Assembly: GCA_905213905.1 (NCBI GenBank)
Contig: CAJMKD010000013.1
Span: 1 to 64,000, forward strand
Length of the DNA: 64,000 nt
Direction of reading: 5' to 3'
DNA from: an uncultured Sutterella sp.
GTDB taxonomy: Bacteria; Pseudomonadota; Gammaproteobacteria; Burkholderiales; Burkholderiaceae_F
The position numbers and the translations under genes were made by a program. Positions 7,922-16,315 of this stretch are shown in pieces. The notes under the pieces were generated by a model. That model did no database searches and was not told the origin of the DNA. It was given only the letters and a program-made list of their open reading frames with translations. Numbering within the stretch: the stretch's first letter is position 1; every line of letters starts with the position of its first letter.

Positions 7922-9415
7922 TCAGGCCTTGACGGCTTCCTTCGCTGCGTTTTCACCGGCGATCTGGCCGAAGACGAAGCAGTCGAGAACGGCGTTGCCG
8001 CCCACGCGGTTCGTCCCGTGGATGCCGCCCGTGATTTCGCCCGCAGCGTAGAGGCGCGGAATGACCTTGCCCTGCCAGTCGAGGAGCTGCGCCTTCGTGT
8101 TGGTGTTGAGGCCGCCCATCGTGTGGTGGACCGTCATGCCCGTGTAGCAGGCCCAGAACGGACCCTTGTCGATGCGCTTCGTGAGGTTGACGGCGGTCTT
8201 GCCGAAGTCGTCGTCCTTGCCGTTCTTCACGAACACATTGTTGTAGCGGTCGATCGTCTTTTCGAGGCCGTCGGGATCGACGCCCATCTTTTCGGCGAGC
8301 TCGCGGATCGTGGGCGCGGTCCAGGCTTCATTGATTTCGATGCCCTTCATGATCGCGGCGCGGTTCACTTCGTCATAGGACTCGAAGTTTTCGTTGTCGC
8401 AGACCGTGTAGGCATAGCGTTCCGGCGTGCCGAGCACGGCGTCGCGGATCACGTCGCGGCGTTCGCCTTCGTTCACGATGCGGTTGCCGCGCTTGTCGAC
8501 GTAGATGGAGCCGTTCACGTTGAAGTTGAGGAGGAGCTTCATCTTCTTGCCGGCAGGCGCACCCGGGGTGGACTGAATGAAGTCCATGCCAACCAGATAG
8601 CCGCCGACGCGCACGGCCGCCATGGCGACTTCGCCCGTCGAGCCCGGCAGGTTGTCCGTGCCGAGGCCGGCAACGCGCGGGTCATGAAGTTCGCGAAGGT
8701 ACTTGTTCGCGCCGAAGCCGCCGGCGGCGAGCACCACGCCGCGCGTGGCGCGGATGCGGCGGACTTCGCCCTTGCTGGTCTTCGCGATGACGCCGAGCAC
8801 GTCGCCCGTCGTCTGCGTTTCGCGAACGATTTCTTCAACGCCGATCCCCGTGCGGACTTCAACGCCGAGATCCTTCGCTGCCTTCGAGAGAACCGTGCCG
8901 TAGCCCTGGCCCTTCGGGAGCGCCGGCACGTGGGAGCGCGGATAGAGCGCGCCGAAGATCTGGATGACGTTGTCCTTGAACTTCATGCCGAGGCTTTCAA
9001 GCCATTCAATCGTCGGATAGGCGTTCTTGCACAGCACTTCGACGCGGTCCTTCTGGCCGCGGAAGTCGCCGGCGGCGAGCGACTGCTCGGCGTGATGCTG
9101 CCAGGAGTCCTTGATGCCCTGGCGCGGCTGGCGCACCGGGTCGGCCGCATTGATGAAGCCCTGGGAAATGAGGGTGTTGCCGCCCGTGAAGCTGAGCTTC
9201 TCGAGCACGAGCACCTTCTTGGCGCCCGTCTGCGCAGCCTTGACGGCGGCGGCCATGCCGGCGCCGCCGGAGCCGACCACGACGACTTCATAGGTTTCGT
9301 CCCACTTCTGGACGTCCGTCGCCTGCGCAGCGCAGGCGAGGCCCGCGGCGCCGGCGGCTGCGCCGGCACCGGCGAACTTCAGGAGGCTGCGGCGGGAAAA
9401 GCTCTTTTCGCTCAT
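7922..9415 (-). CDS. Tat-exported FAD-dependent fumarate-reductase-like flavoprotein 1
   Basis: 497 aa. The Tat signal is SRRSLLKFAGAGAAAGAAG; the mature protein is an FAD_binding_2 (flavocytochrome c/FrdA) domain with GSGGAG at ~48-53. Compared with Shewanella Fcc3, the Arg pair in NEGERRD (~319-320), the His in VHHTMGGL (~430-431) and the Arg in GTNRVGGNA (470) are kept, so an alpha,beta-reduction of a bound carboxylate is likely. The other substrate His of Fcc3 (in an HPT-type motif) seems replaced: IQSTPG at ~280. No heme CxxCH motif is present, so electrons must come from a separate carrier. Fumarate, urocanate or another enoate are all possible. It lies downstream of the regulator/kinase genes on the same strand and has its own promoter motif. 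Confidence 0.88.
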   Translation of the reverse strand: MSEKSFSRRSLLKFAGAGAAAGAAGLACAAQATDVQKWDETYEVVVVGSGGAGMAAAVKAAQTGAKKVLVLEKLSFTGGNTLISQGFINAADPVRQPRQGIKDSWQHHAEQSLAAGDFRGQKDRVEVLCKNAYPTIEWLESLGMKFKDNVIQIFGALYPRSHVPALPKGQGYGTVLSKAAKDLGVEVRTGIGVEEIVRETQTTGDVLGVIAKTSKGEVRRIRATRGVVLAAGGFGANKYLRELHDPRVAGLGTDNLPGSTGEVAMAAVRVGGYLVGMDFIQSTPGAPAGKKMKLLLNFNVNGSIYVDKRGNRIVNEGERRDVIRDAVLGTPERYAYTVCDNENFESYDEVNRAAIMKGIEINEAWTAPTIRELAEKMGVDPDGLEKTIDRYNNVFVKNGKDDDFGKTAVNLTKRIDKGPFWACYTGMTVHHTMGGLNTNTKAQLLDWQGKVIPRLYAAGEITGGIHGTNRVGGNAVLDCFVFGQIAGENAAKEAVKA

Positions 9416-9530
9416 TTCGTCTCTCCAACTCGAAAAATGTCGAAAGGTTGTTGTTCTGCTGAACGGAGTGAAGTTCTTCCTTTACGCGTGCCCTCTGCGA
9501 AATGCCGAACAGCGCTCCGTCCATGTCCCG

Positions 9531-9559
9531 AATTCTGCGACGCACCCTTACGCGCGTAA
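9531..9559 (-). promoter_or_regulatory. Palindrome TTACGCGCGTAA plus AGAATT, promoter of reductase 1
   Basis: The palindrome occupies 9548-9559 (14 bp when flanking C/G is counted). On the minus strand it is followed after 11 bases by AGAATT (9531-9536), a possible -10 element. The palindrome is 133 bp before the reductase start. The same arrangement occurs at 12650-12678. Confidence 0.65.
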
Positions 9560-9602
9560 GATGACTTTCATCAGCCTCAGCGCAGGTCTGCGCTTCACGC
9601 CC

Positions 9603-10268
9603 TCAATGCAGAAGCAGCGCTTCAATGTCCGGCATGAGCGCCTGAAGCTCCTTGGCGGTATGAATGGAGAACTTCCTGTAAATCTTGGCGCGATGCCCCT
9701 GCACCGTGCGCTCCGAGAGCGCGAGGCGCGCGGCCACCTGCGCGTCGGTGGCGCCCGCCATGAACATTTCAAGGATGTCGCGCTCGCGCGCCGAGAGCGA
9801 GCGCAGCGCCTCGCGAACGCGAGCGCCGCCCTCGATGCCTACGCGCCGCTGCCGGTCGCGGTGCACCGCCGAGGCAATGCTCTCGAGGAGCTTCTCGTCG
9901 TCGACGGGCTTGATGAGAAAATCGACGGCGCCCTCCTTGAGGCTTGAGACCGCAACGTCAATGTCCGCGTAGCCCGTGAGGAAAATAATCGGGAGCGCAA
10001 TCCCGCGCTCGGCCATTTCCCGCTGAAGCTCTAGCCCCGTCATGGCCGGCATCCGGACGTCGAGAACGAGGCAGCCCGGGCGCGACGGGTCGTCTTCGAC
10101 CAGAAAGGCCCGCGCGCTCGGATACGTCTTCGCGTCCCAGCCTTCGATGCGAAGCATCATTGCGAGCGCTTCGCGCACATCGTCCTCGTCGTCGACGATT
10201 CGAATGAGCGCGCCGGATTTTTCTTCCGCGGCAATTTTCTCGACCGCGTCGTAAAGAGCAGCATTCAT
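9603..10268 (-). CDS. LuxR/FixJ-type response regulator
   Basis: 221 aa. Receiver domain at ~20-135 with the acidic pair DDEDD, phospho-acceptor D70 in LVLDVRMP, T98 in LTGYAD and K120 in LIKPVDD. The C-terminal LuxR-type helix-turn-helix (~160-221) reads SLSARERDILEMFMAGATDAQVAARLALSERTVQGHR in pieces. Resembles FixJ/TtrR regulators, which are activated by phosphorylation. Start ATG at 10268, with AGGATGA upstream; the frame is open much further upstream through a tandem repeat, but no better start is visible. Its kinase is the gene just upstream. I infer that it binds the palindrome found before the reductase and the porin. Confidence 0.9.
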   Translation of the reverse strand: MNAALYDAVEKIAAEEKSGALIRIVDDEDDVREALAMMLRIEGWDAKTYPSARAFLVEDDPSRPGCLVLDVRMPAMTGLELQREMAERGIALPIIFLTGYADIDVAVSSLKEGAVDFLIKPVDDEKLLESIASAVHRDRQRRVGIEGGARVREALRSLSARERDILEMFMAGATDAQVAARLALSERTVQGHRAKIYRKFSIHTAKELQALMPDIEALLLH

Positions 10269-10333
10269 TGGCGTTTCATCCTGATTAGGTTTGGGGTTCT
10301 TTTGCGCGCGCCGCGCCAGCTGGCGCAATCGGC

Positions 10334-10396
10334 GGCTTCCGAGACTTTCGAGGCTTCCGGGGCTTCCGAGGCTTCCGAGGCTTCCGGGGGCTTCTG
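10334..10396. repeat. Tandem 9-bp repeat in kinase-regulator spacer
   Basis: About 6-7 units of GGCTTCCGA or close variants (GGCTTCCGG, GACTTTCGA). Unit length is a multiple of 3 and the minus-strand frame leading to the response regulator stays open across it, reading Gly/Ser/Leu repeats. Confidence 0.8.
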
Positions 10397-10473
10397 AAGC
10401 ATCCTCGGCGGCCGAAAGCTGATCGCCGGGGGGCGCGCTTTCTTTTCTGAAAATTTCGTGCTGGCAGCACGCC

Positions 10474-12561
10474 CTATGCGTCCTGCGCATTGGTCCGTTC
10501 TGCCTTGGCTGGCTCGGGCGCGGCGAGCGCCGCACGGAACCGCACCCGCAGGCCGCCGCCCTCTTCGGGCGTGCGCGCCTCGAATAGAAGCTTCGCGCGG
10601 TGCGCTTCGGCAATCGACTTGCAGATGAGAAGCCCGAGGCCGAGCCCTTCCTTTTTGCTTGAATGAAGGGGCTCGCCCAGCCGCGCAAGGTCGGCTGGCG
10701 AAATCACCGGTCCGTCGTTCTCGACGCAGAATTCGGCGCGGCGCTTTCCGCGGTCTGTTTCGCTCGGCGCCGTCCGAACGATGGCGCGAACGGGCGCAAG
10801 CGCTTGCGGAACGTTCGCTTGAGCTTCGGAGCCATCCGCAGCGGGCTCAGCCGCGTGCGTTGCTGCGGCTTCGGCCGCATTCTTCACGATGTTGTGAACG
10901 AGTATGCGAAGCTCAACCTCGTCGCCGCGCATATAGACGGCGCCCTCTGCGTGGAAGTCCACCGGCGCGCGCAGGCGCTTCGACTGCACGAGCTCCTCGA
11001 TGGCGCTGCGGGCGAGCGCCGAGAGATCGACAGTATTGTCTCGCACCGCGCCGTGCTTGGCGTAGCTGCGCACGCGCTCGAGAATTCTCCCAGCGTTCGT
11101 GATCTGCGCCTGCAGCCCGTCGATGCAGGCGCGGACAAGGCTGGAATCGGGATTGGGCTTCTTCGAAAGCGTGAGAAGGCTGCGCGCAAAGTAACGCATC
11201 GCCGAGAGCGGCTGGCCGAGTTCGTGCGCGAAGATCGAAGAGAGCTCGCCCACAAGGCTCACGCGCTGCAGCCGGTCGAGCTTCTCGGCGGCGCGGTGCG
11301 CCTCGGCTTCAGCAGCCTTTTCCTTCGCCAGCGCCAGCTCAAGCGCCGCCGTGCGGCGGCGAACGAGCTTCTCGAGCCGCCACCAGTGGAGCACCCAGGC
11401 AGCCGCGAGCCCTGCTGCGAGAAGAAGGAAGGGCCACGACACCCGCAGCATGCGCGCAAGCGTCCATTCCCGAAGGTATGCGTAGGGGCCGATCCGAAGG
11501 TCGCGGAAGAGCGCGTTGACGCTCGCGTAGTTCGTGGCAAAGGAGACTGCGAATCCCGACGGCGTGTCTTCAGGGCGCATCGAAAGAAGCGAAATCGCCA
11601 CATGCCGCGTGAGGATCGGCGGGGTATGCGGCATCACGGCGAAGGTCCAGCCCGGATACATGTCGGTCGAATACCGGCAGCCGAGCCGATCGGCGCGCGG
11701 CCCCTTCTTTTCGCCGATCACGCGGAAAAGGTTCTGCCAGTGCGGATTTCTCGCCTCGATGGCTTCGAGCATGCAGGCGCGCAGGAGCCCCACGTCTGCC
11801 CGTCCGTCAGCAACGCTTCGGACGACTTCCGTGGGAACGCTGTTCGTGAAGTTGATGCGCCGGAAGAACTTGTCCGGATTGAAGCCCGCCTTTTTGATTT
11901 CGCCCATGCCGATCTGGAACGTCATGAAGTTGCGCGGATCGGTGGAGATCGCCCTCTGCCCTTCGAGGTCCTCGATGGCCTTCAAGTCCGTCCGGTCCCG
12001 TCGGACAAAAATGACGCCCGCAACGCACTGATTCGGGTCCGGAAAGCTCCGCGAGACAATCGTGCCGATGTCGCGCACGCCGTAGGGGCGCATTTCAACA
12101 AAAAAGCCGGAGCTCCCGAGAAAGAACTCCACCTCCCCCTTCCGAACGGCCTCAGCGAGCTCGCTCGTCTTGTAGCGATGCCGCTCGATCACAATGCCGG
12201 GGGTCGTCCTTTCGAGATGCGTGAGAACCGTCTCCTGAATGTCTTCGACGCGGCTCAGATAGGAAGCTTCCGACTCGAAGTCGAGCATCCCGACCCGCAC
12301 GACGGTGCCGCCGTTCGTCTCACGGAGCCGCCTTTCGGGGCGCGCCTGAGCGCCGCGCGCAGCCGCTTCGTCGAAGGCCGCCCGGTCTTCTGCTTCGCTC
12401 ACGACCGTTCCCAAGCCCTCCGAGGAAGCGACAACGGCCGGCCCGAGCGCATACGCCGCCGGCCCTTCAACCGTCGCGGCGCCGGCAGCGCACGCTTCAA
12501 AGAAGGCAAAAACAAAAAGAAGGCGCCGAAGGCGGCGCGTCGAAAGGGATATTTTCGTCAT
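10474..12561 (-). CDS. Sensor histidine kinase with PhnD-like periplasmic sensor domain (TtrS type)
   Basis: 695 aa. Order: N-terminal signal/membrane segment (~12-30), periplasmic phosphonate-binding-protein-like domain (~85-350, e.g. VVRVGMLDFESEASY, EVEFFLGSSGFF, ISTDPRN, VRSVADGRADVGLLRACMLE), membrane span (~376-393), coiled linker, HisKA box with H446 in FAHELGQPLSAMR, and HATPase_c with N-box HNIVKNAAEA (~556-565) and G-box KKEGLGLGLLI (~637-646). This build is that of TtrS, the tetrathionate sensor, and of similar kinases paired with respiratory reductases. The ligand is unknown. The response regulator gene follows downstream on the same strand after 205 bp. Divergent from the porin operon. 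Confidence 0.9.
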   Translation of the reverse strand: MTKISLSTRRLRRLLFVFAFFEACAAGAATVEGPAAYALGPAVVASSEGLGTVVSEAEDRAAFDEAAARGAQARPERRLRETNGGTVVRVGMLDFESEASYLSRVEDIQETVLTHLERTTPGIVIERHRYKTSELAEAVRKGEVEFFLGSSGFFVEMRPYGVRDIGTIVSRSFPDPNQCVAGVIFVRRDRTDLKAIEDLEGQRAISTDPRNFMTFQIGMGEIKKAGFNPDKFFRRINFTNSVPTEVVRSVADGRADVGLLRACMLEAIEARNPHWQNLFRVIGEKKGPRADRLGCRYSTDMYPGWTFAVMPHTPPILTRHVAISLLSMRPEDTPSGFAVSFATNYASVNALFRDLRIGPYAYLREWTLARMLRVSWPFLLLAAGLAAAWVLHWWRLEKLVRRRTAALELALAKEKAAEAEAHRAAEKLDRLQRVSLVGELSSIFAHELGQPLSAMRYFARSLLTLSKKPNPDSSLVRACIDGLQAQITNAGRILERVRSYAKHGAVRDNTVDLSALARSAIEELVQSKRLRAPVDFHAEGAVYMRGDEVELRILVHNIVKNAAEAAATHAAEPAADGSEAQANVPQALAPVRAIVRTAPSETDRGKRRAEFCVENDGPVISPADLARLGEPLHSSKKEGLGLGLLICKSIAEAHRAKLLFEARTPEEGGGLRVRFRAALAAPEPAKAERTNAQDA

Positions 12562-12799
12562 TCCCCAAGGCTAGCGCGCCCCGAATCGGCTGTGATAGCG
12601 CGGGAAAGCGAGTAGCCCGCGCCTCGGCGGCTTTATGCGCGGAATCAAATTACGCGCGTAAAGCTTGCGCGGAGAATTTCCGCGTGCCTCGGGGACGCCG
12701 ACCGAAGCGGCGGCCGGCGATCTGCGCTCAAAGCGTGCCGGACCGCGCCCGTCTCCGGAGAACAACCCCAAAAAGATCAGATCAAGAAGGAGAGAAACC
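12562..12799. promoter_or_regulatory. Divergent control region between kinase and porin genes
   Basis: 238 bp containing the promoter motif at 12650-12678 and, just before the porin start, the ribosome site AAGGAGAG. Confidence 0.6.
12650..12678 (+). promoter_or_regulatory. Palindrome TTACGCGCGTAA plus AGAATT, promoter of the porin operon
   Basis: Palindrome at 12650-12661, then 11 bp, then AGAATT at 12673-12678 in the plus direction. It lies 138 bp before the porin start and 89 bp before the kinase start. Identical in motif and spacing to 9531-9559 on the other strand. Likely an activator site for the adjacent response regulator, perhaps also controlling the kinase gene. Confidence 0.65.
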
Positions 12800-13948
12800 A
12801 TGCGCGCATCTCATATCAGCGCTGCTGTTCTGGCAGCCGCTTTTGCGATGGGCACGGCCCAGGCGGCCGAAGTCGAACTCTACGGCCTTATCGACACGGG
12901 CCTCAGCTATCAGCACGTTGACAAAGACGTTGCAAACGAAGACGCGACTGACCAGCTCCAGATGAAGAGCAGCCAGAGCATCCCTAACCGCTGGGGCATG
13001 CGCGGCAGCGAAGACCTCGGCAACGGCCTCAAAGTGGGCTTCATGCTCGAAAGCCAGTTTGGCTCCGACGACGGCTCGATGACGGGCAACCGCCTCTTCC
13101 AGCGCACGGCGCAGATCTCCCTCACGTCGAGCTACGGCACGGTTGTCGTCGGCCGCTCCGGCTCGCTTCGCAGCGGCTTCGGCACGACGGGCCTCTGGGG
13201 CGGGAAGGTCGCGCCCTTCAGCAACAGCTGGGGCGACTACATCGCCGGCTCGAAGTTCATCATGCCGGGCGGCTTCAAGGCGATTGACAACGCGGTCACG
13301 TATCAGTCGCCCGTCTTCTCCGGCGTCCAGCTTCACGCGCAGTACTCGTTCAAGACCAACAACGTTGAAGAAAAAAATGGCGTTGAAGGCAAGAGCTCGA
13401 GCGATCGTATGTGGGCGGTCGGCGCCACCTACACGGGCGGCCCCGTGCACGTCGTCTTCGTGCTCGACTCGGTTCTCTATGGCAACAGAGCCAACACCAA
13501 CTATGACTTCTACGACGACTCGCTTGCAGCGAGCCTCGCCGGCACCTACAACTTCGGCTTCATGAAGCTCTACGCGAGCGGCATGTACTTCAAGGGCATG
13601 AAGGGCGCCGACTTCCAGGGACATACTGCTTTGAAGGACATTGCGGGTAACGCCAGCTACAAGGGCTATTCGCTGCAGGTTGGCGCGGACGTGCCTGCCT
13701 TCGGCGGCACGGCCAAGGTCAACTTCGGCTGGATGGACGGCCAGACCGATCAGAAAGAAGACAGTTATAACGATGCCCATGGTGAAGATATCGATCGCTT
13801 CTCCGCCGCGGTCGGCTACCTTTATCCGCTCAGCAAGCGCACCTCTGTCTACGGCGGCCTCGGCTACGTGATGGATTCGAGCAACAACGCCGAAAATTCC
13901 GACCCGAGCGCCTACGAAGCCGTTTTGGGCCTCGTTCACCGCTTCTAA
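12800..13948 (+). CDS. Gram-negative porin (Porin_4 / OmpC-like)
   Basis: 382 aa. Sec signal peptide MRASHISAAVLAAAFAMGTAQA, then the typical first strand EVELYGLIDTGLSY, and RWGMRGSEDLGNGLKVGFMLES. The L3-like stretch and repeated aromatic strands follow. It ends in VHRF, the terminal Phe needed for BAM recognition. Forms a trimeric outer-membrane channel in the family; substrate preference cannot be read from the sequence. Start ATG at 12800 with AAGGAGAG. First gene of a porin-reductase unit. Confidence 0.9.
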   Translation: MRASHISAAVLAAAFAMGTAQAAEVELYGLIDTGLSYQHVDKDVANEDATDQLQMKSSQSIPNRWGMRGSEDLGNGLKVGFMLESQFGSDDGSMTGNRLFQRTAQISLTSSYGTVVVGRSGSLRSGFGTTGLWGGKVAPFSNSWGDYIAGSKFIMPGGFKAIDNAVTYQSPVFSGVQLHAQYSFKTNNVEEKNGVEGKSSSDRMWAVGATYTGGPVHVVFVLDSVLYGNRANTNYDFYDDSLAASLAGTYNFGFMKLYASGMYFKGMKGADFQGHTALKDIAGNASYKGYSLQVGADVPAFGGTAKVNFGWMDGQTDQKEDSYNDAHGEDIDRFSAAVGYLYPLSKRTSVYGGLGYVMDSSNNAENSDPSAYEAVLGLVHRF

Positions 13949-13963
13949 GCGCGGACCCAAAAC

Positions 13964-14047
13964 GCGCCTGCCGACTTTGGCAGGCGCGCTCCTCCGACCG
14001 AACGGCCGCCTGAATCCCTCTGACCTCAGGATTCCAGAGCGGCCGTT
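13964..14047 (+). other. Two tandem hairpins between porin and reductase 2
   Basis: GCGCCTGCC/GGCAGGCGC (13964-13972, 13979-13987) and AACGGCCGC/GCGGCCGTT (14001-14009, 14039-14047). Neither has a T-run. They may lower expression of the reductase relative to the porin or protect the porin mRNA 3' end. Confidence 0.55.
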
Positions 14048-14084
14048 TCCCCATAAATCAGCCAACATTCCGGAGGCAAAAGCC

Positions 14085-15578
14085 ATGAACATGATTTCGA
14101 GAAGAAAGGCGCTCGGCGCCGCCGGCGCAGGCGCGCTCCTTTTAGGCGCGGGCGCCGCAAGCGCGAAGGAAGAAAAGCTCTACGGCGACATCGCGTGGAC
14201 GAAGACCTGCGACGTGCTCGTCGTGGGCTCGGGTTATGCGGGGCTCTGCGCCGCCATTGAAGCGAAGAACGCGGGCGCGGATGTGATCCTCATTGAAAAG
14301 ATGACGATTCTTGGGGGCAACTCGCTTCTTTGCGGCGGCGGCATTGCCGCGCCGGGCTCCGACCTGCAGAAGGCCGCGGGCATCACGGACGACTCCCCCG
14401 ACCGCCTCTACGCCGACATGCTGAAGTCGGGCGGCGGCCTCACGCATGCGGACCTCGCGCGCGTGGTGGCCGACAATGCGCTTCCCGCCTATGAATGGGT
14501 GCGCGACTACATCGGCGTCAAGTTTGACCGCCTCGCCTTCCACGGCGGCCACTCGGTGCCGCGCAGCGCCGCCTACATGAAGGGCAACGGCGCGAAGCTC
14601 GTGAAGCCGCTCGTCGAAAAATGCAAGGCTCTCGGCATTCCCATCCTTTCGAGAACGCGCCTCGCGGAGCTCGTCACGAAGGACGGCGCCGTGCTCGGCG
14701 CTGAAGTCGAAGAAGGCTACCGCTTCCCGAAGGAAGGCAGCGGCAAGAAGGCTTTCTACCGCGCCAAGAAGGGCATCGTCCTTGCGGGCGGCGGCTTCAG
14801 CCAGAACGTGTGGCTTCGCTCGATCAACGATCCGCGCCTCGGCCCGCAGCTCGAAAGCACGAACCAGCCGGGCGCCACGGGCGACGCGCTTCTCGCAGCG
14901 CACCGCGCCGGCGCCGTTGAAATCCAGATGGACTGGATTCAGCTCGGCCCCTGGACCTCGCCCGACGAGCCGGGCTTCGGCGTCGCGCCCAAGATCGTTG
15001 AAGCGGTCGTGGGCTACGGCCTCATGGTCGATCCGCAGACCGGCAAGCGCTTCGTGAACGAAACCGGCAACCGCAAGGTTCGCTCCGACGCGATCGTCGC
15101 CACGGGCCACCCGGCCGTGCTCGCGGTGAGCACCGCCAACGTGAAGCACGTGCCGCCTGAAGCGCTGCAGAAGGGCCTTGAAAACGGCGTCGTGAAGAAG
15201 TTCCCGAACGCCAAGGCGCTCGCCGAATTCCACAAGATCCCGGTCGACGCCTTCCTCGAGAGCGTCGACGCGTGGAATAAGTGCATCGGCAACAAGAAGG
15301 ACCCGTCCTACAACGCCAAGATCTTCGACGACACGATCCCCAACGAGGGCGAGTTCTACTCGGTGCGCCTCTGGCCGCGCGTGCACTACACGATGGGCGG
15401 CCTCAACATCAACAACAAGGCGCAGGTGATCGGCACCGACCAGAAGCCCATCCGCGGGCTCTACGCCGCGGGCGAAATCTGCGGCGGCATCCACGGCATG
15501 GTCCGCCTCGGCACGGTTTCGATCGTCGACTGCCTGATCTTCGGGCGCATCGCCGGCAAGAACGCCGCAACGCTCTGA
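14085..15578 (+). CDS. Tat-exported FAD-dependent fumarate-reductase-like flavoprotein 2
   Basis: 497 aa. Tat signal ISRRKALGAAGAGALLLGAGAASA; FAD motif GSGYAG (~48-53). Catalytic-type residues kept: Arg in NETGNRKVR (~330-333), His in VHYTMGGLN (434) and Arg in HGMVRLG (474). The region around WIQLGPW differs from reductase 1 and from Fcc3, so the substrate is likely different. No heme motif. Start ATG at 14085 with CGGAGGC. It follows the porin on the same strand; a strong terminator comes after it. I infer a periplasmic reductase for an enoate-type acceptor that enters through the porin. Confidence 0.88.
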   Translation: MNMISRRKALGAAGAGALLLGAGAASAKEEKLYGDIAWTKTCDVLVVGSGYAGLCAAIEAKNAGADVILIEKMTILGGNSLLCGGGIAAPGSDLQKAAGITDDSPDRLYADMLKSGGGLTHADLARVVADNALPAYEWVRDYIGVKFDRLAFHGGHSVPRSAAYMKGNGAKLVKPLVEKCKALGIPILSRTRLAELVTKDGAVLGAEVEEGYRFPKEGSGKKAFYRAKKGIVLAGGGFSQNVWLRSINDPRLGPQLESTNQPGATGDALLAAHRAGAVEIQMDWIQLGPWTSPDEPGFGVAPKIVEAVVGYGLMVDPQTGKRFVNETGNRKVRSDAIVATGHPAVLAVSTANVKHVPPEALQKGLENGVVKKFPNAKALAEFHKIPVDAFLESVDAWNKCIGNKKDPSYNAKIFDDTIPNEGEFYSVRLWPRVHYTMGGLNINNKAQVIGTDQKPIRGLYAAGEICGGIHGMVRLGTVSIVDCLIFGRIAGKNAATL

Positions 15579-15590
15579 TCCAGAATCCGC

Positions 15591-15618
15591 CCGAACCGCC
15601 CGAGGACCGGCGGTTCGG
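15591..15618 (+). other. Hairpin after reductase 2
   Basis: Perfect 10-bp arms CCGAACCGCC (15591-15600) and GGCGGTTCGG (15609-15618). No T-run; probably part of the 3' end of the transcript. Confidence 0.5.
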
Positions 15619-15645
15619 TGCAGAGAAAGGATAGCGAAGCTGCGT

Positions 15646-15691
15646 GCGCCGCTCCGCCGTTACCTAACAAAACGCGGAGCGGCGCCTGCTT
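15646..15691 (+). terminator. Intrinsic terminator after porin-reductase operon
   Basis: Perfect 12-bp arms GCGCCGCTCCGC (15646-15657) and GCGGAGCGGCGC (15674-15685), followed by CTGCTTTTG. Confidence 0.7.
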
Positions 15692-15839
15692 TTGCCCGCA
15701 GCCCTCCCGTTGCCTGGCGCGGAAACATCGGCTTGCAAACCGCTCGTGCGGCTTCCTTCGCATGCCGCTAAGATGCTCTGCAGCCGACGCGCGCCCTGCG
15801 CGCGAACGCGCCGAATTCAAACATAGAAGGATTCCAAAA

Positions 15840-16271
15840 GTGAAGAAGACCATTGCCGCTGCCATGATTTCCGCATCCATGCTTTCCGCCTGCGCCGTTG
15901 CGCCCGCCCCCGATGAAGGCGCCCCGGCCGGAAACACGCCCGTCCTCGCCGGGCGCACCTTCGCCTGGCAGAACGCCCCCAAGGCCGATGCGGTGCCCCG
16001 CATCGCTTTTTCCGCCGATGGGCGCGTCTCCGGCACGAGCGGCTGCAACCGTCTTCTCGGCACCTTCACGCTCGAAGGCAAGCGCCTCGACCTCTCGAAG
16101 CTCGGCATGACGCGCATGATGTGCTCGCCCGAATCGATGAAGGCCGAAGCCGCCTTTACGGGCATGCTTGCCCAGGTGCGCTTTGCGACCGAATCCGAAA
16201 AGGGCCTCACCCTTTGGAATGAAGCGGGGGCGGAAATCGTGACGCTTACCGAAGTGCCGGGCGGCATCTGA
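15840..16271 (+). CDS. META/HslJ-domain lipoprotein
   Basis: 143 aa. GTG start at 15840 with AGAAGGA 8 bases upstream. Lipoprotein signal MKKTIAAAMISASMLSAC, with the lipobox Cys at residue 18. The mature part is a META domain as in HslJ: LAGRTFAW, SGTSGCNRLLGTFTLEG, MTRMMCSPESMKAEAAFTGML. HslJ is a heat-shock envelope lipoprotein linked to novobiocin resistance in E. coli; its molecular role is poorly known. The longer frame back to 15618 crosses the terminator and is not coding. A TorD-like gene follows 44 bp later. Confidence 0.85.
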   Translation: MKKTIAAAMISASMLSACAVAPAPDEGAPAGNTPVLAGRTFAWQNAPKADAVPRIAFSADGRVSGTSGCNRLLGTFTLEGKRLDLSKLGMTRMMCSPESMKAEAAFTGMLAQVRFATESEKGLTLWNEAGAEIVTLTEVPGGI

Positions 16272-16315
16272 CAATCCGCCGGATAGCCTTTCAACCGTTT
16301 TTGTATTGAACGCCC

